This document shows, in pieces, positions 11,701-24,000 of a stretch of 64,000 nt of DNA. Origin of the DNA: Pteria penguin. Lineage: Eukaryota; Mollusca; Bivalvia; Pterioida; Pteriidae. Where the stretch lies: the NCBI GenBank assembly GCA_035048485.1, contig CM068583.1:69056306-69120305 (forward strand), read 5' to 3'. Each line of letters starts with the position of its first letter. The first letter of the stretch is position 1. A program made the position numbers and the translations under genes. Below the pieces are notes generated by a model. It made no database searches. It worked only from the letters and a program-made list of their open reading frames with translations, and was not told where the DNA came from.

Positions 11701-11830
11701 TGACTCATCCCACATCAAATACTGTAGGGTGTCATGACGTCACAAATCAAAAACTGCAGGGTATCATAACGTCATATCAAAAACTGCAGGATATCATGAA
11801 TACCCTTGCAGTTTTTAAATCAGACAGCCA
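11701..11830 (+). promoter_or_regulatory. Candidate ESD proximal promoter with CRE palindrome
   Basis: About 200 bp upstream of the ESD start codon are a perfect CRE palindrome TGACGTCA (11735-11742), a second ACGTCA at about 11769, and an AP-1-like TGACTCA at 11701. Direct repeats of CAAAAACTGCAGG(G/A)TATCA follow, with an inverted CTTGCAGTTTTT at about 11809. No TATA box stands out. The regulatory role is inferred from motif and position only. Confidence 0.35.
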
Positions 11831-11939
11831 ATGAGATCATGTGTTTATACAAAATACTTTAGAATATTATATCACATCTTAATGATATATCATTTTACAT
11901 ATACTTCATCATATTGCAGTTTTAACTAAAAGATTCATC

Positions 11940-12013
11940 ATGGCTGAAAGTTTGAAAGAAGTTTCTTCCAACAAAATGTTTGGTGGATTTCAGAAAGTGT
12001 TTAGTCATGAAAG
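11940..12013 (+). CDS. ESD exon 1
   Basis: Starts at ATG ([20 protein letters not shown]) and ends after AG of a split Ser codon, followed by GTAATA. It matches the usual ESD N-terminus in length and sequence. Intron 1 runs 12014-15873. Confidence 0.95.
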
Positions 12014-15000
12014 GTAATACATAAAATCATTTTGTGTTTACTCTTTGATCTGGTTTAAAAATGTAAAAAATTGTAAAATCATTTTGTTTTTACTATTTGA
12101 TCAATCTGATTAAAACCATATCTTTATTCCACTTCTCTATTTGTCTCATTGCGGATAAAGATCTGGCAAAACTCTGTAAGGGGTCATGTTCTGGTGAACT
12201 CTGATGACATTTCAGTCACTGAAACCGTTATTTCCCATAGCCAATCAATGACTCGGCTAGGCACGTGATAGTGACGTAATATGTACATGTAACATGTCAG
12301 ACACTACCTCGTGGGTCACGCACGCTGTGGATGTAAATTTTATTCCTAGCAATTTGTAGCCGATCTATTGATTGGCTGTAAATCAGAGTTCACCAGAACA
12401 TGACCCCTTACGGAGTTTCGCCAGATCTTTATCTGCAATTGGACAAATAGAGAAGCAGAATAAAGATATGGTTTTTATCAGATTGACTATTTAATCTGGT
12501 TTAAAAATGTAAAAAAAATTTTAAATGGAAATATATAGCATTTTTCTTGAACTAAAGGTACATGTATTACAGAGCATCAGGTAAGGCTGAGGTATTATGA
12601 TAGTACAGTGTGTTTGACTGGTGACACAGTTTTAGTATAATGCGTTTGACTGGTGACAGTGTTTCTTACCAGTAATTATTTCCTATGTCAGAGGTCTTTA
12701 ACCACAATTTTGTATGGATAATGAATTCATCATGCCTATCTAATGGACATGTATTAAAAACATGTATATCGACTATATATATGTATAGATAATGAATTCA
12801 TTATCCCTATCCAATGGACATGTTAATATGTATATTGACTAAGTACGGACAATGAATTCTTGGTGCCTCTTCTATGGACATGTCAATACGCATACCCCTA
12901 CATATAAATTCATTGTGCCTATCCAGTGGACATGTAAATATGTATACTGACTACATATAGATAATGAATTCATATGCCTCTCCTATAGATCTATTGGGTC
13001 TTTTCATTATACAGACTTGTTTTCCATATGAGCAAGTATATGACATCAAATCATTGTGACGTTAACCAGTTCTATGGAAACTGTTATTGAATACGCAAGA
13101 TCATGATTACTGATTGACCGTTTTGACTCGTGCTTTTATACACGCCATTTTTTAGCTCTACTGGTCTCGACCAGTCGAGCTCATGCGATGGTCCTTCGTC
13201 CGTTGTCCGGACGTCCGTCCGTAAACAATTTTTTGTTCCCTCTTCTCCTCTGAAGGTATATACCCCAGAGAACTTATTATGGGTTCTTCTTGTTGGGTAG
13301 GTGGTCTAGTTGTGCATGTGCAATTTTGGTCCAGTTCCGACCCCTTGGGGGCCCACAAAAGGGCGTGGTCCCAAAATCTTGTTCCCTTTTCTTCTCTGAT
13401 TGTATATATCCCAGAGACCTAATTATGGTCTCATCATGTTTTGTAGCTGGTCTAGTTGTGCATGTGCAATTTTGGTCCGGTCCGGACCCCCTGGGGCCCC
13501 TACAAAAGGGGCGTGGTCCCAAAATCTTGTTCCCTTTTCATTTCTGAAGGTATATATCATAGAGACCTAATTATGGTCTCATTTTGTTATATAGGTGGTC
13601 TAGTTGTGCATGTGCAATTTTGGTACGGTCCGGACCCCCTGGGCTCCCAGAAAGGGGCGTGGTCCCAAAATCTTGTTCCCTCTTCTATTCTTAAGGTATA
13701 TGTCCCAGAGACCTAATTATGGTCTTATCATGTTTGGTATGTGATCTAGTTGTGCATTTATTATTTTGGCCTGGTCCGCCCCCCCCCCCCCCCCGGGGTC
13801 CCACAAAAGGGCGTGGTCCCAAATTCTTGTTCCCTCTTCTATCCTTAAGGTATATGTCCCAGAGACCTAATTGGTCTCATTTTGTTGGATAGGTGGTCTA
13901 GTTGTGCATGTGCAATTTTGGTCTAGTCCGGACCCCCTGGGACCCCACAAAGGGGCGTGGTCACAAAATCTTGTTCCCTCTTCTTTTCTGAAGGTATATG
14001 TCCCAGAGACCTAATTATGGTCTCATCATGTTTGGTATGTGATGTAGTTGTGCATGTATAATTTTGGTCTGGTCCGGACCCCCTGGGGTTCCAAAAAGGG
14101 GCGTGGTCCCAAAATCTTGTTCCCTCATTTTCTCTTAAGGTATATATCCTACAGACCTAATTATGGTCTCATTTTGTTGGATAGGTGGTGTAGTTGTGCA
14201 TGTGCAATTTTGGTCCGGTCCAGACCCCCTGGGACCCCACAAAGGGGCGTGGTCCCAAAATCTTGTTCCCTCTTCTTTTCTTAAGGTATATGTCCCAGAG
14301 ACCTAATTATGGTCTAATCATGTTTGGTATGTGATCTAGTTGTGCATGTATAATTTTGGTCCAGTCCGGACCCCCTTGGGTCCCACAAAGGGGTGTGGTC
14401 CCAAAATCTTGTTCCCTCTTTTTCTTTGAAAGTATATAGCCTAGAGACCTAATTATGGTCTCCTTTTGTTGGATAGGTGGTGTAATTGTGCATGTGCAAT
14501 TTTGGATCAGTTCGGACCCCCTGGGGCCCCACAAAGGGGCGTGGTCCCAAAATCTTGTTCCCACTTCTTCTCTTATTGTATTTGGTCCCTGGGGTCCCAC
14601 AAACGGGTCCCAAAATCTTGTTCCCTCTTTTTCTCTGAAGGTATATATCCTAGAGACCTAATTATGGTCTCATTTTGTTGGATAGGTGGTGTAGTTGTGC
14701 ATGTGCAATTTTGGACCAGTTTGGACCTCCTTAGGCCCCACAGGGGGCGTGGTCCCAAAATCTTGTTCCCTCTTCTTTTCTGAAGGTATATGTCCCAGAG
14801 ACCTAATTATAGTCTCATCATGATTGATATGTGATGTAGTTGTGCATGTATAAGTTTGGTCCAGTCCGGACCCCCTTGGGTCCCACAAAGGGGTGTGGTC
14901 CCAAAATCTTGTTCCCTCTTTTTCTTTGAAAGTATATAGCCTAGAGACCTAATTATGGTCTCCTTTTGTTGGATAGGTGGTGTAATTGTGCATGTGCAAT

Positions 15001-18000
15001 TTTGGATCAGTTCGGACCCCCAGGGGCCCCACAAAGGGGCGTGGTCCCAAAATCTTGTTCCCACTTCTTCTCTTATTGTATATGTCTGTGAGACTTAATT
15101 ATGATCTCATCATGTTTGGTAGGTGGTCTAGTTGTGCATGTGCAATACAAAACATACATGTGTGGTCCAAATATATTTTTACCCCTTCTTCTCTGAAGGT
15201 AAATTGTTGTTTGAGTAGAGGATAACAGTAGAGCTCCAGTCTCGACAGAGACTTCTGGTTTTGTTTCCCAGTGGGGCAGAAAATCTGTCCAAGATTAAAA
15301 CAGATTTGGTAGATGACTAAAATACAAAACATGAATGGAATAAGTATTTGTGATCTTGCGTATTACTGGAAATGATAATAAAATTGTATGATGTCACAAT
15401 GGCTTGAGGTCAGATACCTGCTCATATGGGAAATAACTCTGTATGATGAAAAGATCCAATTAATACAAATATTGATTATGCATGGATATTGAATTCTTCA
15501 TGCCTCTGTTAAGGACCTCATAAAAGGTGCAATCTTAAAACTTTTATTGAATTCCTCATTAAACATGACCACAGAGGGCCAAGCTGGATGGCAGAGTGAG
15601 AGCAGATTAGGCCAAGCTGCATAGAAAAGCAATTCCTTGTTGAACAAAGTTCAATATTTCAAGTTTACTCAGTAATTATGAAGTTTGTCAACTGTCACAT
15701 GGAAATAAGAATATATTTGATGATCAGCTATGAATAACAGACTAGAAAAAATGTTTAATAAATTAGAAGTTCTGTTTGATGTGATTCTTTTGTTTATATT
15801 TTTCTGCTCCAGGTGCTGTTCTATTTCTTTTCTGTTTAATAAAATTAGGTCAAATGCACTATATTTATTCCAGTTCTGAGGTGAAGTGCATTATGAAATT
15901 TGGAATTTATCTTCCTCCAAAAGCAGAGAGTGAGAAAGTTCCAGTTGTTTATTGGTTATCTGGTATGTAAGTAAAATAGAGGATGATTAATTTTTAAACA
16001 CTCTTTCATTTTCATTGAGAATAGAAAAGCTTACATATAGTTTTCATATCACAAGAAATAAAGCTTTAATCTGGACATGATTTATGTATCAATTAGAAAA
16101 TAAGAGTTCTCTTTTTTAATTGTATTGAATTCAATTTATTACCGATATACCATATACCGATAGTTGCTATCATGTCAGTGTGTCTGTCTGTCTGTCCATC
16201 CATCCATCTGAGCTCACATCTCCTATACCTTTCATCAGAATTTGATCATACTTCACCAGAATGTTATTTGGGTTAAGGGCTTTGGAACAAAGGTCAATCA
16301 AGGTCATTTCTGAAAGGTCAAGAACACTTATTAACTATGACTTGAAATATCATGAAGTATCTATATCTCCTACAACTTTCATCAGAATTTGATCATACTT
16401 CACCAAAATGTTATGTAGGTCAAGAGCTTTTGGACCAAGGTCACTCAAGGTCATTTCTGAAAGGTGAATGTCACTTACTAACTATGACTTAAAATACCAT
16501 GAAGCACTTATATCCTACACCTTTCATCGAAATTTGATCATACTTCTCGAAAATGTTATTTAGGTTGGTTGATTGGTAGTGTTGTACATCGGAAGTGATT
16601 TAAGAATTGATAATCGGAAAATAATCGGAAAAGGTAAACCGATCGATTATCGATTTAAATCGGAAATCTATATTCTTTGAAATTTGAGTTTGAGTAATAA
16701 TAGATCACATAGCAAATCTGATTTTTATTTGGCCGATTTGGCGTATCATTGGTTTTTGTCACCATCTTGCATTCGGACATCCTCGGGCTTTTCCTGAGTA
16801 ACGTAACAACCGTCGACTCGTAGTCATTCGTAGCCATTATTAAAAAAAAAATTTCTGGACACTTGCACATGTACCAGACAATTAAGTCCGTGCTTGGCTT
16901 GTAATGAAGACGGTAAAAGACTTTCACAATGAGACTTTTTCACAAACGCTTAAACGATCCAGATTCATGATTTGTTATGAGGTATACTCCTCGGGATTTA
17001 TCTTCAATTTCTCAGTAAAATCTTAGTTTTTAATCTTTTGTTTTACAATGAATATTATCTTAAATGAGAAAATAATGAACTATATATATTCTATGTATAC
17101 TTCTTCATTGAATTCAAATGTGGATTTCAAAATATTTATTACTTTATCTGTAAAAAATTACTGAAAAATTGCATTATGGCCTAGGAGAAAACCAAAGTCA
17201 TACCCCCTCATGCATTCGGAATCTCTCCAACCTTTACTCATAAAAGAATGCTGTAATATGTAAAACTCAAAACGGATATGTACAGTGAAATAGTCCCATT
17301 CGACTGACCAAAATTGAACACTAATCCCGAACTATTGAAGCGTTATTTACTTTCCTTGACATAGATGTGTACCGGATTACATTTTAGGCCCACATGTCTG
17401 ATATTACTGAGTGCTATGGCGGAAACCGATTGATGCATGGAATCAATGTAAGTCATTCCGCTAAGTGACATCCGAGTCTTTTTACGTAGGTACGAGTGAA
17501 GGGAGAGATCTTTATACGTCGGCACGAGTAAAATTGCGAGATTGTTCCGAATGGTCACCTTGTGCTTAATAGACAATTTGTGCGAAATAATTTGTGAAAC
17601 AATTCATGTGCAGTTTAATTCGTTCTGAACAATCTTTTTTTTCTCTCTCTCAGCGACAATCGATTGTAAAGAATTGGAATTGATAATCGACAATCGATTA
17701 TCGACGACAATTAGTTCATCACTATTGATTCGTGTTTTACGTTTTACGTTGTATCGCGACATGGAAGCAGGAGGTTACCAACCTCTTAAACATAGTGGTG
17801 CAACCCAGGAATCGAACCCGGGTCGTCGGCGCCATAAGCCAAGCGCTTAACCACTTCACCAGGCCTGCCCCTGTTATTTAGGTTAAGGGCTTTTGAACAA
17901 AGGTCACTCAAGGCCATTTCTGAAAGGTAAAATTCATTTCCTTCATCACTTGGTTTTGGAGCATCCATCAGTTTCACTGATTTTCTATATGCCCGTACTA

Positions 18001-21000
18001 AGACGTAGACGTATTATGTTATGGCGTTGTCTGTCGGGCGTCCGGGATAAGCTTGTCCGGACCATAACTTCTTCCCCTGTGCATGAATTTCAAAAATATT
18101 TCACAGAATTGTTACTTAGGACTCAAGGGTGTGTCATGATCTTGACTAAAGGTCCTAGGTCAAAGGTCAAGGTCACAACATGCAAAGTCAGTAAAACCTT
18201 GTCCGGGCCATAACTTCTTCCCCTGTACATGGATTTTAATAATATTTTACTGAATTGTTACTTAGGACCCAAGGGTGTGTCATGATGTTGACCTAAGGTC
18301 ATAGGTCAAAGGTCAAGGTCGCAACATGCAAAGTGAGTAAAATCTTGTCCAGGCCATAACTTCTTCCCCTGTGCATATATTTCAATAATATTTCACAGAA
18401 CTTACTTAGGACACAAGGGTGTGTCATGACGTTAACCCAAGGTGATAGCTCAAAGGTCAAGGTCACAACATGCAAAGTGAGTAAAACTTTGTCGGGACTA
18501 TTACTTCTTCCCCTGTGCATGGATTTCAATAATATTTCACAGAATTATTACTTAAGGCCCAAGGATGTGTAAAGACCTTGACCAAAGGTCATAGGTTAAA
18601 GGTCAAGGTCACAACATGCAAAGTGAATAAGGCCATTACTTCTTGCCCTGTTTCAATAATATTTCACAGAATTGTTACTTAGGACGTAAAGGTCAAAGGT
18701 CAAGGTCACAACATGCAAAGTGAGTAAAACCTTGTCCAGGCCATTACTTCTTGCCCTGTGCCTGGATTTCAATAATATTTCACAGAATTCTTACTTCGGA
18801 CCCAAAGGTTTTTCATGACCTTGGCCCAAGGATATAGCTCAAAGGTCAAGGTCATAACATGCAAAATGAGTAAGAACTTGTTCCGGCCATAACTTCTTCC
18901 CCTGTGCATGGATTACAATAATATTTCACAGAATTGTTACACTTGACCCAAGGTCAAAGGTCAAGGTCACAACATGCAAAGTCATTAAAACCTTGTTCGG
19001 GACAATTTCTTCCCCTGTGCATAGATTGCAATAATATTTCACAGAATTATTACGTAGCATCCAAGGGTGTGTTATGACCTTGACCGTCAAAGGTCAATGT
19101 CATAACATGCAAAGTAAATAAAAACTTGTTCAGGCCATAACCTCTCCCCTGTGCATTGATTTCGATAATATTTCACAGAATTGTTACTTAGGACCCAAGG
19201 ATGTGTCATGACCTTGACCCAAGGTCATAGGTCAAAGGTCAAGGTCACATCATGCAAAGTGAATAAAACTTTGTTACAGAGTTATGGGACTTGGATCCCT
19301 CTTTTTGGATTTCAATATTTCATAAAAGTATTACCAAAGAGACCCATGTTTAGGGGTATAAAACCATATGTTTACATTGATCCCGTCCAAAGTAAGCGAC
19401 AGGCGCATTATGCCACGCTAGGCGTTGCTCTTGTTGTATATGAATTGAGTCATCAATTTCCTGTATTATAAGTATAACTGCCATTTGGGGAGCATCCATC
19501 AGTTTTACTGATACTCTTATGTATTTAAAAGTCTTTGTTAACATTTATATAATATCATATAAAATTCATGATATTTTCATGAGGCTTATTATACCCCACA
19601 CTGCCTTTCTACCAGGAAACTTTTCTGGACAGTTCTAGTTTGTTGCTTGCAGGGGGAATTTGGTCCTGCTTTGCAGACAGTTCTAGTTTGTGGCTTGTAC
19701 AGGGAATTGGTTCTCATTTACAGACAGTTCTAGTTTTAGGCTTGTAGGGGATATTGGTTCTTCTTTGCAGACATTCTAGTTTGCTGGTTACATGGGGTTT
19801 TGGTCCTACTTTGCAGACAGTTCCTGCTTTACAGACAGTTCTAGTTTGTGGCTTGCAAAGTGTATTGGTCCTTCTTTGCACACAGTTCCTACTTTGCAGA
19901 CAGTTCTAGTTTGCTGCTAGTAGGAGATATTGGTCCTCATTTGCAAACAGTTCTAGTTTGTGGTTTACAGGGGGTATTGATCCTGCTTTGTTGACAGTTC
20001 TAGTTTGTGGCTTGTAGGGGCGTTGTTCCTGCTTTGCAGAGAGTTATCGTTTGTAGGGACTATTGGTCCTGCTTTGCAGAGAGTTCTAATTTGAAGCTTG
20101 CAGGGAGTATGATCCTACTTTTCAGACAGTTCTAGTTTGTGGCTAGCCTTGAGTACTGGTCCTGCTTTGCAAACAGTTCTAGTTTGTGGCTTGCAGGGAG
20201 TTTTGATCCTGCTTTGCAGACAGTTCTTGTTTGCTACCTGCAGGAAGTATTGGTCCTCTTTTGCACACAGTTCTAGTTTGTGGCTTGCAAGGGTGTTTGT
20301 CCTGCTTTGCAGATACTTCTAGATTGCTGTTTGCAAGGGGACCTGGTATTCATCGTGCTTTGCAGACAATTCTAGTTTGTTGCTTGCAGGGGTATTTGCA
20401 GAAACTTTTAGATTGCTGCTTGCAAGGGGGTATTCATCGTGCTTTGCAGACAATTCTAGTGTTTGCCTTGCAGAGATATTTGTCTTGCTTTGTAGACAGT
20501 TCTAGATTGCTGCTTGCAGGAGGGTATTCATCGTGCTTTCCAGACAATTCTAGTTTGCTGCTTGCAGGTGTATTTTTTCCTGCTTTGCAGACAGTTCTAG
20601 ATTGCTGCTTGCAGTGGGATATTCATCGTGCTTTGCAGACAATTCTAGTCAGCTGCTTGTAGGGGTATTTGGTCCTGATTTGCAGACAGTTCTAGTTTGC
20701 TGCTTGCAGGGGTGCCCGGTATTTGGTCCTATTTTGCAGACGGTTCTAGTTAGCTGCTTCTACGGGTATTTGGTCCTATTTTGCAGACGGTTCTAGTTTG
20801 CTGCTTGTAGGGGTATTTGGTCCTATTTTGCAGACAGTTCTAGTTTGCTGCTTGCAGGGGTATTTCGTCCTATTTTGCAAACGGTTCTAGTTTGCTGCTT
20901 GCAGGGGTATTTGGTCCTATTTTGCAGACAGTTCTAGTTTGCTGCTTGCAGGGGTATTTGGTACTATTTTGCAGACAGTACTAGATTGGATTGTATTCAC

Positions 21001-24000
21001 TGTTAAATGATGTTCATAAACTTACAATCCAAGATAACAAAACATTTCAGTAAAAAGAACTAACATAAAGTTATGGTAGAAATGTCAGCAAACAAATAAA
21101 ATATACCAAATCAACCATTCAAAATCTTGTTAAATTTAAGAACCCTTTTTAGCTCACCTGAGCGTAGCTCAAGTGAGCTATTGTCATAGTGCAGCGTCCG
21201 TCCGTCGTTAACTTTTCTACATTTTCGACTTCTCCTCCAGAACCGCTGCACAGAATTTCACCAAACTCCATAGGAAGTAAGTACTCAAGGTCCTCTACAA
21301 AGTTTGTGTTTTTTATGCCGATCCGTGATCCAAGATGGCCGCCATTGCCTCTGATTGGTTGACACATTTTCGACTTCTCCTCCAGAACTGCTGCACAGAA
21401 TTTCACCAAACTCCATAGGAAGTAAGTACTCAAGGTCCTCTACAAAGTTTGTGTTTTTTATGCCGATCCGTGATCCAAGATGGCCGCCATTGGCTCTGAT
21501 TGGTTGACACATTTTCGACTTCTCCTCCAGAACTGCTGCACAGAATTTCACCAAACTTCATAGGAAGTAAGTACTCAAGGTCCTCTACCAAGTTTTTGGT
21601 TTTTTTGCCGATCCGTAATCCAAGATGGCCGCCATTGACTCTGATTGGTTGACACATTTTCGACTTCTCCTCCAGAAAAGCTGCACAGAATTTCACCAAA
21701 CTTCATAGGAAGTTGGTACTCAAGGTCCTCTACCAAGTTTGTGTTTTTTATGCTAGTCCGTGATCCAAGATGGCCGCCATTGGCTCTGATTGGTTGAAAC
21801 ATTTTCAACTTCTCCTCCAGAACCGCTGCACAGAATTTCACCAAACTTCATAAGAAGTAAGTACTCAAGGTCCTCTACCAAGTTTGTGTTTTTTATGCCT
21901 ATCCGTGATCCAAGATGGCCGCCATTGGCTCTGATTGGTTGACACATTTTCGACTTCTCCTCCAGAAAAGCTGCACAGAATTTCACCAAACTTCATAGGA
22001 AGTTGGTACTCAAGGTCCTCTACCAAGTTTGTGTTTTTTATGCCAGTCCGTGATCCAAGATGGCCGCCATTGGCTCTGATTGGTTGAAACATTTTCAACT
22101 TCTTCTCCAGATTGGCTGCACAGAATTTCATCAAACCTCATAGGAAGTAAGTACTCAAGGTCCTCTACCAAGTTTGTGTTCAGGATCCAGATTCCCTCAG
22201 GGGTGGATCCAGGGCGGGACCAAAAGTGCCCAAAAGGGTACCCCTCTTCAAACATCTTCTTCTCCAGAACCAGTACATAAATGGGGAAACTAATTGCATT
22301 TCAACAATCTATAAAGATGGGTTATTAAAAATTATGTTCGGGGTTAAGATCCGTCAAATAGAAATTTACGCTTTTTTGACGTGTTTCTGGACTTAGTCAT
22401 TTCAATGAAGAAAAGTGTCATGTTTTTCAGTTAATTGATATTGATGATTTCTTAATGACTATTTTGATCACAATTGTGGTAAGAAATATTATTGTGAAAG
22501 AATTTTGTCGTTATCTCAATTTTTGGATTTTTTATGAATTTTTTAAGACTTCGAGAAAAAAAAGGGGGGGGGGGGGGGTTGGCCATTTTTCACATTTTCA
22601 ACTTTTTCTATAAAACCACATGAAAGATTTTAATGAAACATGGAATACATGAAGTACTAAAAGTCCTCTATCAATTTGGTAAATTTCATCCAAATTGGTT
22701 AACAGCTAATGCCACCATGTCTAAAAAGTAGGTCTCACAATGGTACATATACCACTTGGTAATTGAAATATGGAGAGTAGCGGTTCAAATCCAGCTGTGG
22801 TAAAAAAAAAATTTTTTTTTTTACACATCTAAATAAGTTTTTAGATGTTTCTCAACACTCAACATATGAAATTAGGAATTTTACGTTTAAGACTTCCAAA
22901 AAAAAGGGGGGGAGGAGGCCATTTTTCACATTTTCAACTTTTTCTACAAAACTGTTTGAAGGATTTTAATAAATCTTGGTAGAAATAAGTCACTTATGAT
23001 CCTCTTCAAATTCTGGTGTTTTCGTCCAGACCTCTTCACAGGTGGCGCCACCATAGTCAAAAGTAGGTCACAAAAGAGTTCCCTCCTTTAACAATATTCT
23101 TTTTCATACGGGCTGTATACAGAGACAAACAGAATGCATAGAAATGATCTAGAGGGATGAGTGAAGACATATTGTCATTTTGGTTCCCTTCCAAAATCAA
23201 ATTTTAGAATTTTTTTTGACATTTCTTTGGACTTGGTGATTCAATGCAGAAAAAAAGTGTCATATTTCCTAGTTGATTGATAATGATGATTTCTTATGGA
23301 CTATTGTGATCATAATTATGGTAAGGATTGTTACTTTGAAAGAATTTTGTCAATATCTCAATTTTTGGATTTTCTATGAATTTTTTAAGACTTCCAAATG
23401 AGGGTGTATAGGAACAATTCAATCACATTTTTCACTTCTGCTGTTATACCGCATGAAAGATTTTAATGAAACATGGAATACATGAAGTACTAAAGGTCCT
23501 CTATCAATATGGTAAATTTCATCCAAATTGGTTAACAGATTATGTCACCATGTCTAAAAAGCAGTTCTCACAATGGTACATATACCACTTGGTAATTGAA
23601 ATATGGAGAGTAGTTCAAATCCAGCTGTGGTCAAAAAATTTTTTTTCATTTCTTTACACATCTAAATAAGTTTTTAGATGTTTCTCAACACTCAACATAT
23701 GAAATTAGGCAATTTTAAGTTAGATCTGGACAATATTTGAAACAATTGTTGTTCATGACCCAGACTTGAAATCAGTCAACAAAAGGCCCCACCTAAAGAA
23801 AATGACTAACTTGTTGCCCTGAATCACATCTTGAAGAGACAAAGGAAATGCTTAATATCAAAATCACCTGAATGGATGTGCAAAAAAGTGTTGTTTTTTA
23901 TTCTAGCCTGAAATGAAATTTGACATATTTTCAACATTTGTGTTGACTTAGTCACATTAATGCAAAAATAAATGAATTCTTCCTTCATGCATGACTGATC

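Noticed and set aside
11402..11737. 111-codon plus frame upstream of ESD
   Set aside because: No recognised domain. It overlaps the likely promoter region and has no splice connection. Left as unexplained.
17793..17872. Functional tRNA gene
   Set aside because: A and B boxes are present, but the head runs directly into a SINE body with a 12-bp target duplication around the whole insertion.
18025..19265. Clusters of AGGTCA nuclear-receptor half-sites
   Set aside because: They occur because each repeat unit contains GGTCAAAGGTCAAGGTCA. Repetition alone is not evidence of regulation.
21149..22255. Series of 78-94 codon minus frames
   Set aside because: They are offset copies of the same peptide every 145 bp, i.e. 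the minisatellite. No start or splice context.
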